NCBI GenBank assembly: GCA_945827805.1
Contig: CALZOU010000006.1
Coordinates: 1-44,738 of the forward strand
DNA: 44,738 nt
Reading direction: 5' to 3'
From: an uncultured Lachnospiraceae bacterium
GTDB lineage: Bacteria; Bacillota; Clostridia; Lachnospirales; Lachnospiraceae
Below, piece after piece: positions 25,104 through 35,047 of this stretch (positions are counted from its first letter, which is position 1; the number at the start of each line of letters is the position of its first letter). The notes beneath the pieces are model-generated. The model was given only the letters and a program-made list of their open reading frames with translations, was not told the DNA's origin and did not search any database. The position numbers and the translations under genes are program-made.

Positions 25104-26417
25104 TTAATCGTTCAAAAATCCTCTGTAATTTCTGACAAGCATCATAGATTCCAGCTGATTCATTGTTTCCAGCACTACGCTGACAACGATGATCAGAGAT
25201 GTACCTCCGAAAGATACATCTGCGCCGAAAACACCATTAAAGAAGAATGGAATAACAGCAATGATCGTCAGACCTACAGCACCAATAAAGATGATGTAGT
25301 TCAGTACATTCTGCAAATAATCTACGGTTGGTTTACCCGGACGGATACCGGGAATAAAGCCACCCTGCTTTTTCATATTATCCGCAACCTCCAACGGATT
25401 GAAAGTAATGGATGTATAGAAATAAGCAAAGAAGATCAATAATACAATATAGATCACCAGACCAATAGAATATACCGGATTTGACAGGCTGAACCAGTTA
25501 TTGGAATTCAGTGTGTTCAAAATCTGAGCACCGATACCGGTACCCTGATAACCGGCAAAACTGGCGATAATATTCGGCAGTGACATTAATGTCGATGCGA
25601 AGATTACCGGCATAACACCTGCTGTATTGACTTTCAGCGGAATGTTGGTAGACTGACCGCCATACATCTTTCTTCCCTGCATCTTTTTGGAGTACTGTAC
25701 CGGAATTCTTCTGATAGCATCGTTGAGAATAACAACCAGAACAACCATTCCGATAATAATAGCAGCTATGATCACCATAGCCAGTGCTCCTCTGGCCATT
25801 GTCTTGCCTTTGACAAATGTCTCAAACAGACTTACCAGATCTGCTGGAATACGGGATACGATATTGATCACCAGGACGATGGAAATACCGTTTCCGATAC
25901 CCTTTTCATTGATCTGCTCACCAACCCACATCAGGAACGCGGAACCGGCAGTCAGTGATGCGATGACCACGATCACACTTCCGGCATTCATGTTGGTAAT
26001 CAGCCCCTGTCTGCCAAAACCAATAGTCATAGCCACACCCTCTAAAAGAGCCAGCGCAACTGTGACATAACGGGTAAGGGCAACCAGTTTCTTGCGTCCA
26101 TCCTCGCCATCCTTCTGCATCTCTTCCAATGCCGGAATAGCAATGGTAAGAAGCTGAATGATGATGGAAGATGTAATATAGGGTGTAATATTTAACGCAA
26201 AAATCGAGAAAGAGGAGAATGATCCTCCGGTAAATGCATCCAGGAAATTGAATGCATCACCGGTCTGACTCTCAAACCATTCTTTGAAGAAATCACTGTT
26301 TACACCCGGTACCGGCAACTGTGTACCGATACGTACAACCACCAGCATCAGCAGAACATAAAATATTCTGCGTCTGATTTCTTTAATTCGAAATGCGTTT
26401 CTGAGTGTCTCAAACAT
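25104..26417 (-). CDS. secY: Preprotein translocase subunit SecY
   Basis: A 437-residue integral membrane channel protein with ten expected transmembrane segments. It forms the Sec translocon with SecE and SecG. The N-terminal IRRRIFYVLLMLVVVRIGTQLPVPGV, the plug-adjacent FSIFALNITPYITSSIIIQLL and the GIGNGISIV motif are typical. The start codon shares one base with the rplO stop (TAATG), indicating translational coupling. Its place between rplO and adk is the standard spc operon position. Confidence 0.97.
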   Translation of the reverse strand: MFETLRNAFRIKEIRRRIFYVLLMLVVVRIGTQLPVPGVNSDFFKEWFESQTGDAFNFLDAFTGGSFSSFSIFALNITPYITSSIIIQLLTIAIPALEEMQKDGEDGRKKLVALTRYVTVALALLEGVAMTIGFGRQGLITNMNAGSVIVVIASLTAGSAFLMWVGEQINEKGIGNGISIVLVINIVSRIPADLVSLFETFVKGKTMARGALAMVIIAAIIIGMVVLVVILNDAIRRIPVQYSKKMQGRKMYGGQSTNIPLKVNTAGVMPVIFASTLMSLPNIIASFAGYQGTGIGAQILNTLNSNNWFSLSNPVYSIGLVIYIVLLIFFAYFYTSITFNPLEVADNMKKQGGFIPGIRPGKPTVDYLQNVLNYIIFIGAVGLTIIAVIPFFFNGVFGADVSFGGTSLIIVVSVVLETMNQLESMMLVRNYRGFLND

Positions 26418-26857
26418 TAGATCACCTCAACAGTACCGCCTGCAGCTTCGATTTTTTCTTTGGCAGATGCGCTGAAAGCATTTGCCTTAACATTCAGTTT
26501 CTTGGTCAGTTCACCACCGCCAAGGATCTTTACGCCGTCTTTTGCAGCGGAAATAGCACCGCTCTCCAGAAGCAGCTCTACAGTAACGACTGTATTGTCT
26601 TCAAATCTGTTCAGAACATCTACATTGATGCTGATGATTTCTTTTGTATTTCTGTTGGTGAAACCTCTCTTCGGAAGACGTCTGTATAAAGGCATCTGTC
26701 CACCTTCGAAACCAGGTCTCGGAGCGCCGGAACGAGCCTTCTGACCCTTATGTCCCTTGCCTGCTGTCTTTCCGTTTCCTGAACCGTGACCACGGCCTCT
26801 GCGGAAAGCATCACTCTGTCTGGAACCCTCTGCCGGGCTTAAATTTGATAAATCCAT
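26417..26857 (-). CDS. rplO: 50S ribosomal protein L15
   Basis: A 146-residue L15 that binds 23S rRNA late in 50S assembly. The glycine- and arginine-rich N-terminal extension ([26 protein letters not shown], about 19-44) is the family hallmark. [17 protein letters not shown] and the C-terminal [17 protein letters not shown] complete it. The AAGGAGG site lies 5 to 8 nt upstream of the ATG. Its stop overlaps the secY start by one base; rpmD is 22 nt upstream. Confidence 0.97.
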   Translation of the reverse strand: MDLSNLSPAEGSRQSDAFRRGRGHGSGNGKTAGKGHKGQKARSGAPRPGFEGGQMPLYRRLPKRGFTNRNTKEIISINVDVLNRFEDNTVVTVELLLESGAISAAKDGVKILGGGELTKKLNVKANAFSASAKEKIEAAGGTVEVI

Positions 26858-26879
26858 GTTGGCACCTCCTTGTCTAGAC

Positions 26880-27062
26880 TTAAGCTTCCTCTACTTTGAG
26901 CATGTAGGAAACCTGCTGAATCATACCTCTTGTAGCTGCGTTGTTCGGCAGCTCAACAGTTTTATTCACTTTCTTCAGTCCCAGAGCCTCAACGGTTCTT
27001 TTATGTTTCGGAACTGCACCGATCGGTGATTTTACTAATGTAACTTTTAATGTATCTGCCAT
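26880..27062 (-). CDS. rpmD: 50S ribosomal protein L30
   Basis: A 60-residue L30, normal for bacteria: [33 protein letters not shown] with the GM-QQV-Y ending typical of the family. L30 is a small 23S rRNA-binding protein. An AGGAGG-type site precedes the ATG. It sits 13 nt after rpsE and 22 nt before rplO, in the usual spc order. Nothing unusual is visible. Confidence 0.96.
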   Translation of the reverse strand: MADTLKVTLVKSPIGAVPKHKRTVEALGLKKVNKTVELPNNAATRGMIQQVSYMLKVEEA

Positions 27063-27075
27063 TTATGATATCCTC

Positions 27076-27585
27076 CTATGCGTAGATCTCATCAACAGAT
27101 TTACCACGAAGCTTAGCTACAGCTTCCGGAGTCTTTAACTGAGAAAGACCGTTGATTGTAGCCAGAACTACGTTCTGTTTGTTGTTGGAACCAAGAGATT
27201 TGGTACGGATGTTCTTGATACCAGCCAGCTCAACTACGGCACGAGCCGGACCGCCGGCGATGATACCGGTACCTTCCGGAGCCTTCTTCAGAAGCACTTC
27301 GGAGCTTCCGTATACACCGATGATATCATGGGTGATACTGTTGTTCTCATCTCTGGCAACCTCTACCAGTTTCTTCATAGCATCTTCTTTTCCTTTGCGG
27401 ATAGCTTCCGGAATTTCTGTTGCTTTACCAAGGCCAGCTCCTACATGACCATTGTTGTCTCCGACAACAACCAGGGCAGTGAAGCGCATGGTACGTCCAC
27501 CTTTAACGGTTTTAGAAACACGTTTGATGGCAACTAATTTGTCCTCCAGCTCGAACTGAGCGGGATCAATGATTGTTCTCTTCAT
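27076..27585 (-). CDS. rpsE: 30S ribosomal protein S5
   Basis: A 169-residue S5 with the N-terminal double-stranded RNA-binding domain (about 12-75; [27 protein letters not shown] and [20 protein letters not shown]) and the C-terminal S5 fold ([19 protein letters not shown]). It affects decoding accuracy and mRNA unwinding on the 30S subunit. GGAGG lies upstream. It follows rplR by 17 nt. Confidence 0.97.
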   Translation of the reverse strand: MKRTIIDPAQFELEDKLVAIKRVSKTVKGGRTMRFTALVVVGDNNGHVGAGLGKATEIPEAIRKGKEDAMKKLVEVARDENNSITHDIIGVYGSSEVLLKKAPEGTGIIAGGPARAVVELAGIKNIRTKSLGSNNKQNVVLATINGLSQLKTPEAVAKLRGKSVDEIYA

Positions 27586-27602
27586 GTGTTCTTCTCCTCC
27601 CT

Positions 27603-27971
27603 TTAGAATGTCAGTCCGGCTTCTCTGGCTGCATCTGCCAGTGCCTTAACTTTTCCCTGATATATAAATCCGCCTCTGTCGAAAACAACGGAAGTAATAC
27701 CTGCTTCTACAGCTTTCTTTCCGATAACGGTTCCCAGATATGCTGCAGCTGCTACATCGTTGGTATGCTCTAACTCAGCTTTAACTTCCTTCTGGCTTGT
27801 GGAAGCGGAAACTAAGGTATGGCCAACGGTATCATCGATGATCTGAGCATACATATGGTTATTGCTTCTGAAAACAGCCAGACGCGGTCTCTCAGCAGTA
27901 CCAACGATATGATTACGTAATCTTCTATGCTTTTTCTGACGAACTTCTGCTCTTGATACTTTGCTAATCAT
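27603..27971 (-). CDS. rplR: 50S ribosomal protein L18
   Basis: A 122-residue L18 that, with L5, carries 5S rRNA into the 50S subunit. The basic N-terminus ([37 protein letters not shown]) and the C-terminal [25 protein letters not shown] are diagnostic. A GGAGGG-type site precedes the ATG. It is 17 nt after rplF and 17 nt before rpsE in the spc operon. Confidence 0.97.
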   Translation of the reverse strand: MISKVSRAEVRQKKHRRLRNHIVGTAERPRLAVFRSNNHMYAQIIDDTVGHTLVSASTSQKEVKAELEHTNDVAAAAYLGTVIGKKAVEAGITSVVFDRGGFIYQGKVKALADAAREAGLTF

Positions 27972-27988
27972 ATTCTCACCCTCCTTAA

Positions 27989-28528
27989 TTATTTCTTACC
28001 AGTCTTACCAACTTTACGTCTGATAACTTCATCAACATACTTAATACCTTTACCTTTGTAAGGCTCCGGTCTTCTCTTGTCTCTGATCTCAGCTGCAAAC
28101 TGGCCAACTTTTTCTTTGTTGATACCCTTAACGGTAATCTTGTTTCCGTCAACGGCTGTCTCGATACCTTCCGGATCGATCATCTCAACTACGTGAGAAT
28201 ATCCCAGGTTCAGAACCAGCTTGTTGCCCTGCTTAGCTGCTCTGTAACCAACACCGTTAACTTCCAGTTCTTTTGTATAGCCCTGGGAAACACCTGTTAC
28301 CATATTGTTGATCAGGGTTCTGGTAAGACCATGAAGGGATTTCATCTTCTTCAGGTCGTTCGGTCTTGTGACAACGACGGTGTCGTTCTCTACTTTAATA
28401 TCCATCTCCGGTGCAAGTACTCTCTCGAGTGTGCCCTTCGGTCCTTTAACGGTAACTACATTACCGTCTGCTACTGTTACGGTTACACCAGCCGGGATTA
28501 CGACCGGCTGTCTGCCAATACGTGACAT
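27989..28528 (-). CDS. rplF: 50S ribosomal protein L6
   Basis: A 179-residue L6 with two tandem L6 domains (about 11-82 and 90-164). It starts [15 protein letters not shown] and ends [26 protein letters not shown], both standard. L6 lies at the base of the L7/L12 stalk near the elongation-factor site. The AAGGAGG site is a few bases before the ATG. A 95-nt gap separates it from rpsH; no gene is in that gap. Confidence 0.97.
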   Translation of the reverse strand: MSRIGRQPVVIPAGVTVTVADGNVVTVKGPKGTLERVLAPEMDIKVENDTVVVTRPNDLKKMKSLHGLTRTLINNMVTGVSQGYTKELEVNGVGYRAAKQGNKLVLNLGYSHVVEMIDPEGIETAVDGNKITVKGINKEKVGQFAAEIRDKRRPEPYKGKGIKYVDEVIRRKVGKTGKK

Positions 28529-28623
28529 ATTGTTTTCCTCCTTACTTAGATTCTCGGAAAGGCTCTTTGGTGTCCTTTCTGTTTTCAGTAGTAACTAAAT
28601 TATATAAAATATGATGGGGATAG

Positions 28624-29025
28624 TTACCAAACAAATGCAAGAACTTCGCCGCCGACTTTCAGCTTACGAGCCTCTTTGTCAGTGATGATACCCTGGTTTG
28701 TGGAAAGGATTGCGATACCCAGTCCGCCCAGAACCTTCGGCAGCTCATCTTTACCTACGTAGATACGCAGACCCGGTTTGGATACTCTCTTCAGGCCGGT
28801 GATGATCTTTTCGTTCTTATCTGCACCATATTTCAGGGTCAGACGCATTGTCTTGAAGCAGCCATCTTCGATCATTTCATATTTCTCGATATATCCCTCG
28901 TCAACCAGGATATTTGCGATAGCAATTTTGGTTTTGGATGCCGGAACATCTACTGTGTCGTGTTTTGCAGTATTTGCATTACGGATTCTGGTAAGCATAT
29001 CTGCAATCGGATCGCTCATTGTCAT
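28624..29025 (-). CDS. rpsH: 30S ribosomal protein S8
   Basis: A 133-residue S8 that binds helix 21 of 16S rRNA and, in some bacteria, represses the spc operon. It starts [17 protein letters not shown] and ends [32 protein letters not shown]. The start at 29025 has AAGGAGG 8 nt upstream; a longer frame to 29046 would include that site. It is preceded by an unusually long 267-nt spacer with tandem covarying hairpins, which separates it from rpsZ. Confidence 0.97.
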   Translation of the reverse strand: MTMSDPIADMLTRIRNANTAKHDTVDVPASKTKIAIANILVDEGYIEKYEMIEDGCFKTMRLTLKYGADKNEKIITGLKRVSKPGLRIYVGKDELPKVLGGLGIAILSTNQGIITDKEARKLKVGGEVLAFVW

Positions 29026-29179
29026 GATAGTTTCCTCCTTTTTCATTTAGACTTTTCATGTCTTGACTCACCGCTGTGGGTGAGTGTGGTTAATTTGTAT
29101 ATGCAAAAAGTATGATGGGCTCGCTCTCCGGAGGAGAGCATCGCCGTTCATTACTCTTTGGCTTTATTTACAGGTTCCG

Positions 29180-29284
29180 CTTACTAAGCTCAACCGGCGC
29201 CTTTCGGCTTGGTTTCGCTAAGTGCGCGGAACGGCGTTCTCACTAAACTCAGCCGGCGCGCTTTGCGCTTGGCTTCGTTAAGTG
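29180..29284 (-). repeat. Tandem pair of 45-46-nt hairpin repeats between rpsZ and rpsH
   Basis: Two related copies at 29239-29284 and 29180-29224. On the minus strand both begin CACTTARCGAARCC and end GCCGGYTGAGYTTAGTRAG. Each folds into a hairpin, and substitutions keep pairing: AAC/GTT becomes AGC/GCT, GCC/GGC becomes ACC/GGT, GCGC/GCGC becomes GCC/GGC. Downstream in the same 267-nt spacer are GCTCTCC-GGA-GGAGAGC (near 29135) and ACTCACC/GGTGAGT (near 29075) hairpins. There is no ORF. Confidence 0.7.
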
Positions 29285-29292
29285 TTCACAGC

Positions 29293-29478
29293 CTACCAGC
29301 TAGCTTTCTTAACACCCGGGATCTGACCTTTGTAAGCCAGTTCGCGGAAGCATACTCTGCAGATGCCGTATTTTCTCAGTACAGAATGGGGACGGCCGCA
29401 GATTTTGCAGCGGCTGTATTCTCTTGTGGAGAATTTCTGTTTGCGCTGCTGTTTGATTTTCATTGAAGTCTTAGCCAT
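29293..29478 (-). CDS. rpsZ: 30S ribosomal protein S14, zinc-binding (type Z)
   Basis: A 61-residue S14 of the short zinc form. The zinc site is C24-x-x-C27 and C40-x-x-C43 (RCKICG and GICRVC), and the protein ends [12 protein letters not shown]14 helps assemble the 30S head and its A-site side. The ATG has GGAGG upstream, 15 nt after rplE. The next gene, rpsH, is 267 nt away, a much larger gap than usual. Confidence 0.97.
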   Translation of the reverse strand: MAKTSMKIKQQRKQKFSTREYSRCKICGRPHSVLRKYGICRVCFRELAYKGQIPGVKKASW

Positions 29479-29493
29479 GTCTTCTCTCCTCCA

Positions 29494-30033
29494 TTATTTG
29501 GCAAACGGCATATTGAACAGTCTCAGTAACTCGCGTGCCTCTTCGTCAGTCTTTGCTGTTGTAACAAAGATAACATCCATACCTCTAACTTTATCTACCT
29601 TATCGTACTCGATCTCCGGGAAGATAAGCTGCTCTTTGATACCCAGAGCATAGTTTCCTCTGCCGTCGAAAGCATTCGGATTAACACCGCGGAAGTCACG
29701 TACACGGGGAAGAGCCAGGTTGATCAGACGATCAGCGAACTCGTACATCTTCTCTCCTCTTAAAGTAACTTTGCAGCCGATCGGCATGTTCTCTCTGATT
29801 TTGAAGTTAGCAACAGACTTTTTAGCTCTGGTAACAACTGCCTTCTGACCTGTGATAGTTTCCATATCACTTACAGCGGCATCCAGAAGCTTAGCATTTT
29901 CTTTTGCTTCGCCAACACCCATATTAACAACAATCTTAGCGAGTTTCGGCACTTCCATGATATTCTTGTAACCGAACTTTTTGATCATTGCGTCAACGAT
30001 CTCATTCTGGTATGTTTCTTTTAATCTACTCAC
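29494..30033 (-). CDS. rplE: 50S ribosomal protein L5
   Basis: A 179-residue L5, one of the 5S rRNA-binding proteins in the central protuberance, contacting P-site t[55 protein letters not shown] and the ending [19 protein letters not shown] are all standard. A GAGAGG-type site precedes the ATG. It is 20 nt after rplX and 15 nt before rpsZ. Confidence 0.97.
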   Translation of the reverse strand: MSRLKETYQNEIVDAMIKKFGYKNIMEVPKLAKIVVNMGVGEAKENAKLLDAAVSDMETITGQKAVVTRAKKSVANFKIRENMPIGCKVTLRGEKMYEFADRLINLALPRVRDFRGVNPNAFDGRGNYALGIKEQLIFPEIEYDKVDKVRGMDVIFVTTAKTDEEARELLRLFNMPFAK

Positions 30034-30053
30034 GATCTTAGCCTCCTCTCTTA

Positions 30054-30356
30054 TTAGTCGATAACCTCTCCGGTCTTCTTAGCAACACGGACTTTTTTAC
30101 CATCTTCTACTTTGTAGCCGATGCGGGTTGCTTTTCCGTTCTGTACATACATAACGTTGGAAGCATCGATCGGAGCTTCTTTGTTGATGATGCCACCCTG
30201 CTGATTGGAAGCAGACGGTTTGGCATGCTTAGTTACCATATTTACGCCTTCAACGACAACACGGCCGGTTTTCTTATCTACGGAAAGAACCTTGCCCTCT
30301 TTGTCTTTATCTTTGCCGGCGATTACTTTAACGGTATCACCTGTTTTGATCTTCAT
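30054..30356 (-). CDS. rplX: 50S ribosomal protein L24
   Basis: A 100-residue L24 with a KOW domain near the N-terminus ([24 protein letters not shown]). L24 is an early assembly initiator bound near the tunnel exit. [14 protein letters not shown] and [17 protein letters not shown] are conserved family motifs. GGAGG lies upstream of the ATG. It is 14 nt after rplN and 20 nt before rplE. Nothing unusual. Confidence 0.96.
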   Translation of the reverse strand: MKIKTGDTVKVIAGKDKDKEGKVLSVDKKTGRVVVEGVNMVTKHAKPSASNQQGGIINKEAPIDASNVMYVQNGKATRIGYKVEDGKKVRVAKKTGEVID

Positions 30357-30370
30357 CTAGCTGATCCTCC

Positions 30371-30739
30371 TTATAATACTTCCGGAGCCAGAGAAACGAT
30401 CTTCATGAACTGTTTCTCACGCAGCTCTCTTGCTACTGGTCCAAAAATACGGGTTCCTCTCGGTGTCTTATCGTCTTTGATGATAACAGCTGCGTTCTCA
30501 TCGAAACGGATATAGGAACCGTCTTTACGACGAGCGCCCTTAACGGTACGAACGACAACAGCCTTTACAACATCACCTTTTTTAACAACACCGCCGGGTG
30601 TTGCATCTTTAACGGATGCAACGATCACATCGCCGATGTTCGCATATCTTCTTGTAGAGCCACCCATAACACGGATGCACAGGATTTCCTTAGCACCTGT
30701 ATTATCAGCAACTTTTAATCTACTTTCCTGCTGAATCAT
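30371..30739 (-). CDS. rplN: 50S ribosomal protein L14
   Basis: A 122-residue L14, a beta-barrel protein at the subunit interface, and the docking site of RsfS-type silencing factors. It starts [28 protein letters not shown] and ends [17 protein letters not shown], as in the family. AAGGAGG lies just upstream of the ATG. The gap to rpsQ is 33 nt and to rplX 14 nt. Confidence 0.97.
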   Translation of the reverse strand: MIQQESRLKVADNTGAKEILCIRVMGGSTRRYANIGDVIVASVKDATPGGVVKKGDVVKAVVVRTVKGARRKDGSYIRFDENAAVIIKDDKTPRGTRIFGPVARELREKQFMKIVSLAPEVL

Positions 30740-30772
30740 GCCGGTATTCCTCCTTGTTGAATCCTAAACAAA

Positions 30773-31027
30773 TTATTTAACTTTCTCAACGATCTCAACC
30801 AGTCTCCATCTTTTGTCTTTGGACAGCGGTCTGGTCTCCATAACTTTTACGGTATCACCGATGTTACATTCGTTGTTCTCATCATGAGCTTTTAACTTAT
30901 ATGTTCTCTTTACGATTTTCTTGTAAAGAGGATGTTTTACATGGTCCTCGATGGCAACAACAATTGTCTTATCCATCTTGTTGCTGACAACTTTACCAAC
31001 ACGTGTTTTTCTCAGATTTCTTTCCAC
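30773..31027 (-). CDS. rpsQ: 30S ribosomal protein S17
   Basis: An 84-residue S17, an OB-fold protein that binds 16S rRNA early in 30S assembly. [42 protein letters not shown] and [17 protein letters not shown] are diagnostic. The start is taken as GTG at 31027 because AAGGAG lies 9 nt upstream; an ATG two codons earlier (31033) is only 3 nt from that site but cannot be excluded. It follows rpmC by 36 nt. Confidence 0.95.
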   Translation of the reverse strand: MERNLRKTRVGKVVSNKMDKTIVVAIEDHVKHPLYKKIVKRTYKLKAHDENNECNIGDTVKVMETRPLSKDKRWRLVEIVEKVK

Positions 31028-31063
31028 GATCATGGACTCCTTTCGAACTTATCAACAATTCGA

Positions 31064-31273
31064 TTACTCAGCTGCGTTAGCCTTCTCAGCGATTACAGTC
31101 TGAATTCTCGCAATATTCTTACGCACTTCTTTGATGCGACTTGTGTTATCCAGCTGGTTAGTAGCATTCTGGAATTTCAGGTTAAAAAGTTCCTTCTTTG
31201 CAGCTACTAATTCATCCTGCAGTTCTGCAGCTGTTTTAGCCTTTAATTCTTCAACATAATTCTTAGTTTTCAC
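31064..31273 (-). CDS. rpmC: 50S ribosomal protein L29
   Basis: A 69-residue L29, a helical-hairpin protein near the tunnel exit and part of the signal-recognition-particle and trigger-factor docking site. Family motifs are [19 protein letters not shown] and [16 protein letters not shown]. The start is probably GTG at 31273 (giving KTKNYVEE), with GGTGAT upstream inside the end of rplP; a GTG at 31282 is an alternative. Either way it overlaps rplP by about 11-20 nt, implying translational coupling. Confidence 0.94.
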   Translation of the reverse strand: MKTKNYVEELKAKTAAELQDELVAAKKELFNLKFQNATNQLDNTSRIKEVRKNIARIQTVIAEKANAAE

Positions 31274-31700
31274 TGTTATCACCGCCTTCTAAGTCTGCAC
31301 GGGAAGCAATTTTGCACTTGCAGGGCAGTTTATGCATAGCAAGACGAAGCGCTTCTCTGGCTGTTTCTTCGGGAACACCTGCGATTTCAAACATTACGCG
31401 GCCCGGTTTAACTACTGCTACCCAGTACTCAAGGGAACCTTTACCGGAACCCATACGAGTCTCAGCCGGTTTAGCTGTTACCGGTTTATCCGGGAAGATC
31501 TTGATCCAAACTTTACCACCACGTTTGATGTAACGGGTCATAGCTACACGGGCAGCCTCGATCTGATTGGAACGGATCCAGCAGGGCTCTGTTGCTACCA
31601 GACCGTACTCACCATAGTTGATTTTATTTCCGCGGAGCGCTTTTCCTCTCATGGTGCCGCGGAACTGTTTACGACGTTTAACTCTTTTCGGCATTAACAT
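31263..31700 (-). CDS. rplP: 50S ribosomal protein L16
   Basis: A 145-residue L16 at the A-site tRNA corridor, needed for late 50S maturation. [19 protein letters not shown], the [25 protein letters not shown] loop and the [13 protein letters not shown] stretch are conserved. The first ATG (31700) is used, as in Bacillus-type L16 (MLxPKR). GGAAGGGAG lies upstream. The C-terminus carries a short acidic tail ([10 protein letters not shown]) whose codons also hold the rpmC start site. Confidence 0.97.
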   Translation of the reverse strand: MLMPKRVKRRKQFRGTMRGKALRGNKINYGEYGLVATEPCWIRSNQIEAARVAMTRYIKRGGKVWIKIFPDKPVTAKPAETRMGSGKGSLEYWVAVVKPGRVMFEIAGVPEETAREALRLAMHKLPCKCKIASRADLEGGDNSEN

Positions 31701-31702
31701 AA

Positions 31703-32359
31703 TTATCTATCGCTCCCTTCCTTTTTTGCTTTGGTTGGAAGTACCTCACCATTGTAGATCCAAGTCTTAACACCAACTTTACCGTACTGTGTATCAGCCT
31801 CAGCGAAACCATAGTCGATATCTGCTCTCAGTGTCTGCAGCGGAATTGTTCCCTCACTGTAGAACTCTGTACGAGCCATATCGGCACCGCCTAAACGGCC
31901 GGAAACGGATGTTTTGATACCCTTAGCGCCGGCTTTCATTGTTCTGGACATGCAGGACTTCATAGCACGACGGAAGGAAATACGGTTCTCCAGCTGCAGC
32001 GCAATGTTTTCTGCAACCAGCTGTGCATCTTTGTCAGGTCTCTTAATCTCTTTGATGTCAACAACCAGCTTCTTGTCTGTCAGCTTCTGCATTTCTTTTT
32101 TAACTTTCTCGATCTCAGCACCGCCCTTACCGATTACAACGCCCGGTTTTGCAGTGTAGATGATAACTTTCACACGATCGGATGCTCTCTCGATCTCGAT
32201 TCTGGATACGCCAGCACTGTATAATTTCTTTTTCAGGAACTTTCTGATGTTGTAGTCTTCTACCAGGTAATCAGAGAAGTTGCCTTCTGCATACCATTTG
32301 GAATCCCAGTCTTTAATAACACCGACTCTGAGTCCATGCGGATTTACTTTCTGTCCCAT
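31703..32359 (-). CDS. rpsC: 30S ribosomal protein S3
   Basis: A 218-residue S3 with an N-terminal KH domain (about 38-108; [25 protein letters not shown], with the GxxG loop GKGG) and the C-terminal S3 domain. It forms part of the mRNA entry tunnel and helicase. It starts [24 protein letters not shown] as usual. AAGGAGG lies upstream of the ATG. The gap to rplP is 2 nt and to rplV 11 nt, so the genes are tightly coupled. Confidence 0.97.
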   Translation of the reverse strand: MGQKVNPHGLRVGVIKDWDSKWYAEGNFSDYLVEDYNIRKFLKKKLYSAGVSRIEIERASDRVKVIIYTAKPGVVIGKGGAEIEKVKKEMQKLTDKKLVVDIKEIKRPDKDAQLVAENIALQLENRISFRRAMKSCMSRTMKAGAKGIKTSVSGRLGGADMARTEFYSEGTIPLQTLRADIDYGFAEADTQYGKVGVKTWIYNGEVLPTKAKKEGSDR

Positions 32360-32370
32360 GACTTTCCTCC

Positions 32371-32757
32371 TTATCTTTCATCCAATACGATAGAGATATG
32401 ACTTGTTCTCTTCTCAATTCTGTAAGCACGGCCCTGTGCTCTGGGGTGAATTCTCTTCATTGTCGGTGCCTTATTAGCGTAGCACTCTGCAATGTAAAGA
32501 TTCTCAGCGCTCATACCGTTGTTGTTCTCTGCATTTGCAATAGCAGATTCCAGCAGCTTCTTGATGAGACTGGAAGCATATCTCGGATTGTATGTCAGAA
32601 TACCAAGGGCGGTCTGAACATCCTTACCTCTGATTGCGTCTAATACATAACATGCTTTCTGAACGGAAACTCTTGCGTAAGACAGCTTAGCAGACGGTCT
32701 CTTATCTTTCTCAGCATTTCTCGCTCTTTTAATTTGGGATCTATGTCCTTTTGCCAT
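32371..32757 (-). CDS. rplV: 50S ribosomal protein L22
   Basis: A 128-residue L22 that lines the exit tunnel with an extended loop. [24 protein letters not shown] and [22 protein letters not shown] (loop and C-terminal strand) are typical. The start at 32757 has AAGGAGG 8 nt upstream; a longer frame to 32775 includes that site. A 125-nt gap with GC-rich hairpins separates it from rpsS, larger than the usual few bases. Confidence 0.97.
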   Translation of the reverse strand: MAKGHRSQIKRARNAEKDKRPSAKLSYARVSVQKACYVLDAIRGKDVQTALGILTYNPRYASSLIKKLLESAIANAENNNGMSAENLYIAECYANKAPTMKRIHPRAQGRAYRIEKRTSHISIVLDER

Positions 32758-32844
32758 GATAAATCCTCCTTTCATATTTCGGCTTACCAGCCAGCGTTTA
32801 TCATAAGCACCCTTCGCCCGTCCCCAGGGTCCGGGTCATCCGCA

Positions 32845-32860
32845 GGCGCCCGAAGGCGCC
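32845..32860 (-). other. UUCG-capped GC hairpin in the rpsS-rplV spacer
   Basis: On the minus strand GGCGCC-TTCG-GGCGCC is a perfect 6-bp stem with a UUCG tetraloop, 22 nt after the rpsS stop. It is followed by further GC-rich pairing (CCCGG.../...CCGGG-like runs) up to the rplV ribosome binding site. There is no T-run, so it is not a terminator. Confidence 0.6.
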
Positions 32861-32882
32861 AACGGGAATTAACTGTAAAAAA

Positions 32883-33167
32883 TTATCTGCGGACACCGCT
32901 CTTCTTTTCGTCTTTTCCATGGCCTCTGTAGGTTCTGGTAGCAACGAACTCACCAAGTTTGTGACCAACCATATCCTCTGTTACATATACCGGAACATGT
33001 CTTCTTCCATCATGTACAGCGAATGTATGTCCAACGAAGCTCGGGAAAATTGTTGAGCGACGGGACCATGTCTTAATTACACTTTTTGTACCAGCCGCAT
33101 TCATGGCGTCTACTTTCTTCAGCAGGCTCTCATCAGCGAAAGGTCCTTTTTTCAATGAACGTGACAT
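32883..33167 (-). CDS. rpsS: 30S ribosomal protein S19
   Basis: A 94-residue S19, which pairs with S13 in the 30S head. It starts [23 protein letters not shown], and [42 protein letters not shown] is the conserved core. AAGGAGG lies upstream of the ATG. It is 12 nt after rplB; a structured 125-nt spacer follows before rplV. Confidence 0.97.
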   Translation of the reverse strand: MSRSLKKGPFADESLLKKVDAMNAAGTKSVIKTWSRRSTIFPSFVGHTFAVHDGRRHVPVYVTEDMVGHKLGEFVATRTYRGHGKDEKKSGVRR

Positions 33168-33179
33168 ACTCTTACCTCC

Positions 33180-34028
33180 TTATTTGCTCAGTGCTCTTCC
33201 ATCTCTTCTTCTGATGATGTACTTGTTGGACTGTTTGTGTTTATTTCTGGTCTTCAGACCCATTGCAGGTTTGCCCCACGGTGTGCACGGACCCGGACGG
33301 CCGATCGGAGCACGGCCCTCACCACCACCATGCGGATGGTCATTCGGGTTCATAACAGAACCACGAACGGTCGGGCGGATACCCATGTGACGTTTACGAC
33401 CAGCTTTACCTACGTTGATCAGGTTGTGCTCGCCGTTACCTACAACACCAACAGTTGCACGGCACTCGATCGGAACCATTCTCATCTCGCCGGAGGGCAG
33501 ACGCAGTGTAGCGTATTTGCCTTCCTTAGCCATCAGCTGTGCAGCATTACCGGCAGCACGAACCATCTGGCCACCCTTTCCGGGATGCATCTCGATGTTG
33601 TGAATCATGGTACCTACCGGAATCTCAGACATCGGCAGACAGTTGCCAGGTCTGATCTCAGCGCCAGTACCTGCCATAACTTTCATACCAACTTTCAGTC
33701 CTTCCGGAGCAAGGATGTATGCCTTCTCACCGTCTGCGTAGCAGATCAGTGCGATGTTAGCTGTTCTGTTCGGATCGTATTCAATTGTTTTAACAACAGC
33801 CGGAATTCCGTCTTTTGCATTTCTCTTGAAATCGATCAGTCTGTATTTTCTTCTGTTTCCACCACCGTGATGTCTAACGGTGATCTTACCCTGATTGTTA
33901 CGTCCAGAAGTTTTCTTCAGAGAAGTTACCAGAGATTTCTCCGGTTTGCTGGTTGTGATCTCAGCGAAATCAGAACCGGTCATGTTTCTTCTGGAAGGTG
34001 TATATGGGTTATATGTCTTAATTCCCAT
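33180..34028 (-). CDS. rplB: 50S ribosomal protein L2
   Basis: A 282-residue L2, a primary 23S-binding protein close to the peptidyl-transferase centre. The OB-like and SH3-like domains are both present. The conserved histidine region is [23 protein letters not shown] (about 220-243). It starts [15 protein letters not shown], and the ATG has AAGGAG upstream. The gap to rplW is 73 nt and to rpsS 12 nt. Confidence 0.98.
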   Translation of the reverse strand: MGIKTYNPYTPSRRNMTGSDFAEITTSKPEKSLVTSLKKTSGRNNQGKITVRHHGGGNRRKYRLIDFKRNAKDGIPAVVKTIEYDPNRTANIALICYADGEKAYILAPEGLKVGMKVMAGTGAEIRPGNCLPMSEIPVGTMIHNIEMHPGKGGQMVRAAGNAAQLMAKEGKYATLRLPSGEMRMVPIECRATVGVVGNGEHNLINVGKAGRKRHMGIRPTVRGSVMNPNDHPHGGGEGRAPIGRPGPCTPWGKPAMGLKTRNKHKQSNKYIIRRRDGRALSK

Positions 34029-34101
34029 GTTAATCTCCTTTCATTTACGTTGCCGTAATTGCCGGATCAGATATTTGGATTTTTTTCCTGATCCTTACTG
34101 A

Positions 34102-34401
34102 TTAAAGACCCTCGAAGATTTCGATATCCTTGCTCTCCTCTGTCAGGAAAACAATGGCTTTTTTGGTCTTTGCTGTCTTTCCTACTACCATGCCGCGGCG
34201 TCTTTTCTTGCCGTCACAGTTTAAGGTGTTAACGCGTTTTACTTTTGTTCCTTCGAACATTTTTTCAACAGCCTCTTTGATCATCGGCTTTGTTGCTTCC
34301 GGATGTACCAGGAATGTGTATTTCTTCTCAGCCATCTGATTCATGCTCTTCTCGGTGATGACCGGTTTCAGGATAACGTCATAATATTTCAGATCTGCCA
34401 T
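34102..34401 (-). CDS. rplW: 50S ribosomal protein L23
   Basis: A 99-residue L23 at the tunnel exit, the main docking site of trigger factor and the signal recognition particle. [35 protein letters not shown] and the basic [16 protein letters not shown] loop fit the family. Its ATG shares one base with the rplD stop (overlap at 34401), implying coupled translation. The length is normal. Confidence 0.97.
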   Translation of the reverse strand: MADLKYYDVILKPVITEKSMNQMAEKKYTFLVHPEATKPMIKEAVEKMFEGTKVKRVNTLNCDGKKRRRGMVVGKTAKTKKAIVFLTEESKDIEIFEGL

Positions 34402-35021
34402 TATGCGAACACCTCCTCGATAGATGCTACAGCGTCTTTTGTAACAACCAGAGTCTTGTGATTCAGAACATCGTATACATTGATGTTGGCTGCTACGCTT
34501 GTCTCAACGCCCGGAACATTTCTTGCGGACAGAACTACATTGTTGTCCTGTGCTGCAGTTACAACCAGAGCGTTTTCAACTTTCAGGTTGCTCATTACTT
34601 TTACAAAATCTTTTGTCTTTACTGCGTCCAGTTTAAGTTCGTCAAGAACAACGAGCTTGTTCTCCTGAACTCTGGATGTCAGAACAGATTTCAGAGCTGC
34701 TCTCTTCTCTTTCTTGTTCATCTTGAAAGAGTAATCTCTCGGAACCGGAGCGAATACTACGCCGCCGCCTGTCCACTGCGGAGCTCTTGTTGAACCCTGT
34801 CTTGCATGACCGGTTCCTTTCTGTCTCCAGGGTTTTCTGCCGCCTCCGCTGACTTCAGAGCGGGTTTTTGCTTTCTGAGTACCCTGACGATTATTTGCAA
34901 GCTGGAGAACAACTGCCTGATGTACCAGATTCTCGTTGATCTCAACTCCGAAAACGGCATCGTTCAGTTCGATTGTTCCAACTTCATTGCCTTCCATATT
35001 AAATACAGATACGTTTGCCAT
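34401..35021 (-). CDS. rplD: 50S ribosomal protein L4
   Basis: A 206-residue L4 whose extended loop lines the exit tunnel ([34 protein letters not shown], about 60-93). In several bacteria free L4 represses the S10 operon through its leader, which makes it a candidate regulator of the long rpsJ leader here. AGGAGG precedes the ATG. It overlaps rplW by 1 nt and follows rplC by 26 nt. Confidence 0.97.
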   Translation of the reverse strand: MANVSVFNMEGNEVGTIELNDAVFGVEINENLVHQAVVLQLANNRQGTQKAKTRSEVSGGGRKPWRQKGTGHARQGSTRAPQWTGGGVVFAPVPRDYSFKMNKKEKRAALKSVLTSRVQENKLVVLDELKLDAVKTKDFVKVMSNLKVENALVVTAAQDNNVVLSARNVPGVETSVAANINVYDVLNHKTLVVTKDAVASIEEVFA

Positions 35022-35047
35022 CTGTGTGTCCTCCTTTCCTGTAAAGC

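Noticed and set aside
29180-29284. CRISPR array
   Set aside because: Only two copies, self-complementary, with a 14-nt spacer and no cas genes; this is a hairpin repeat.
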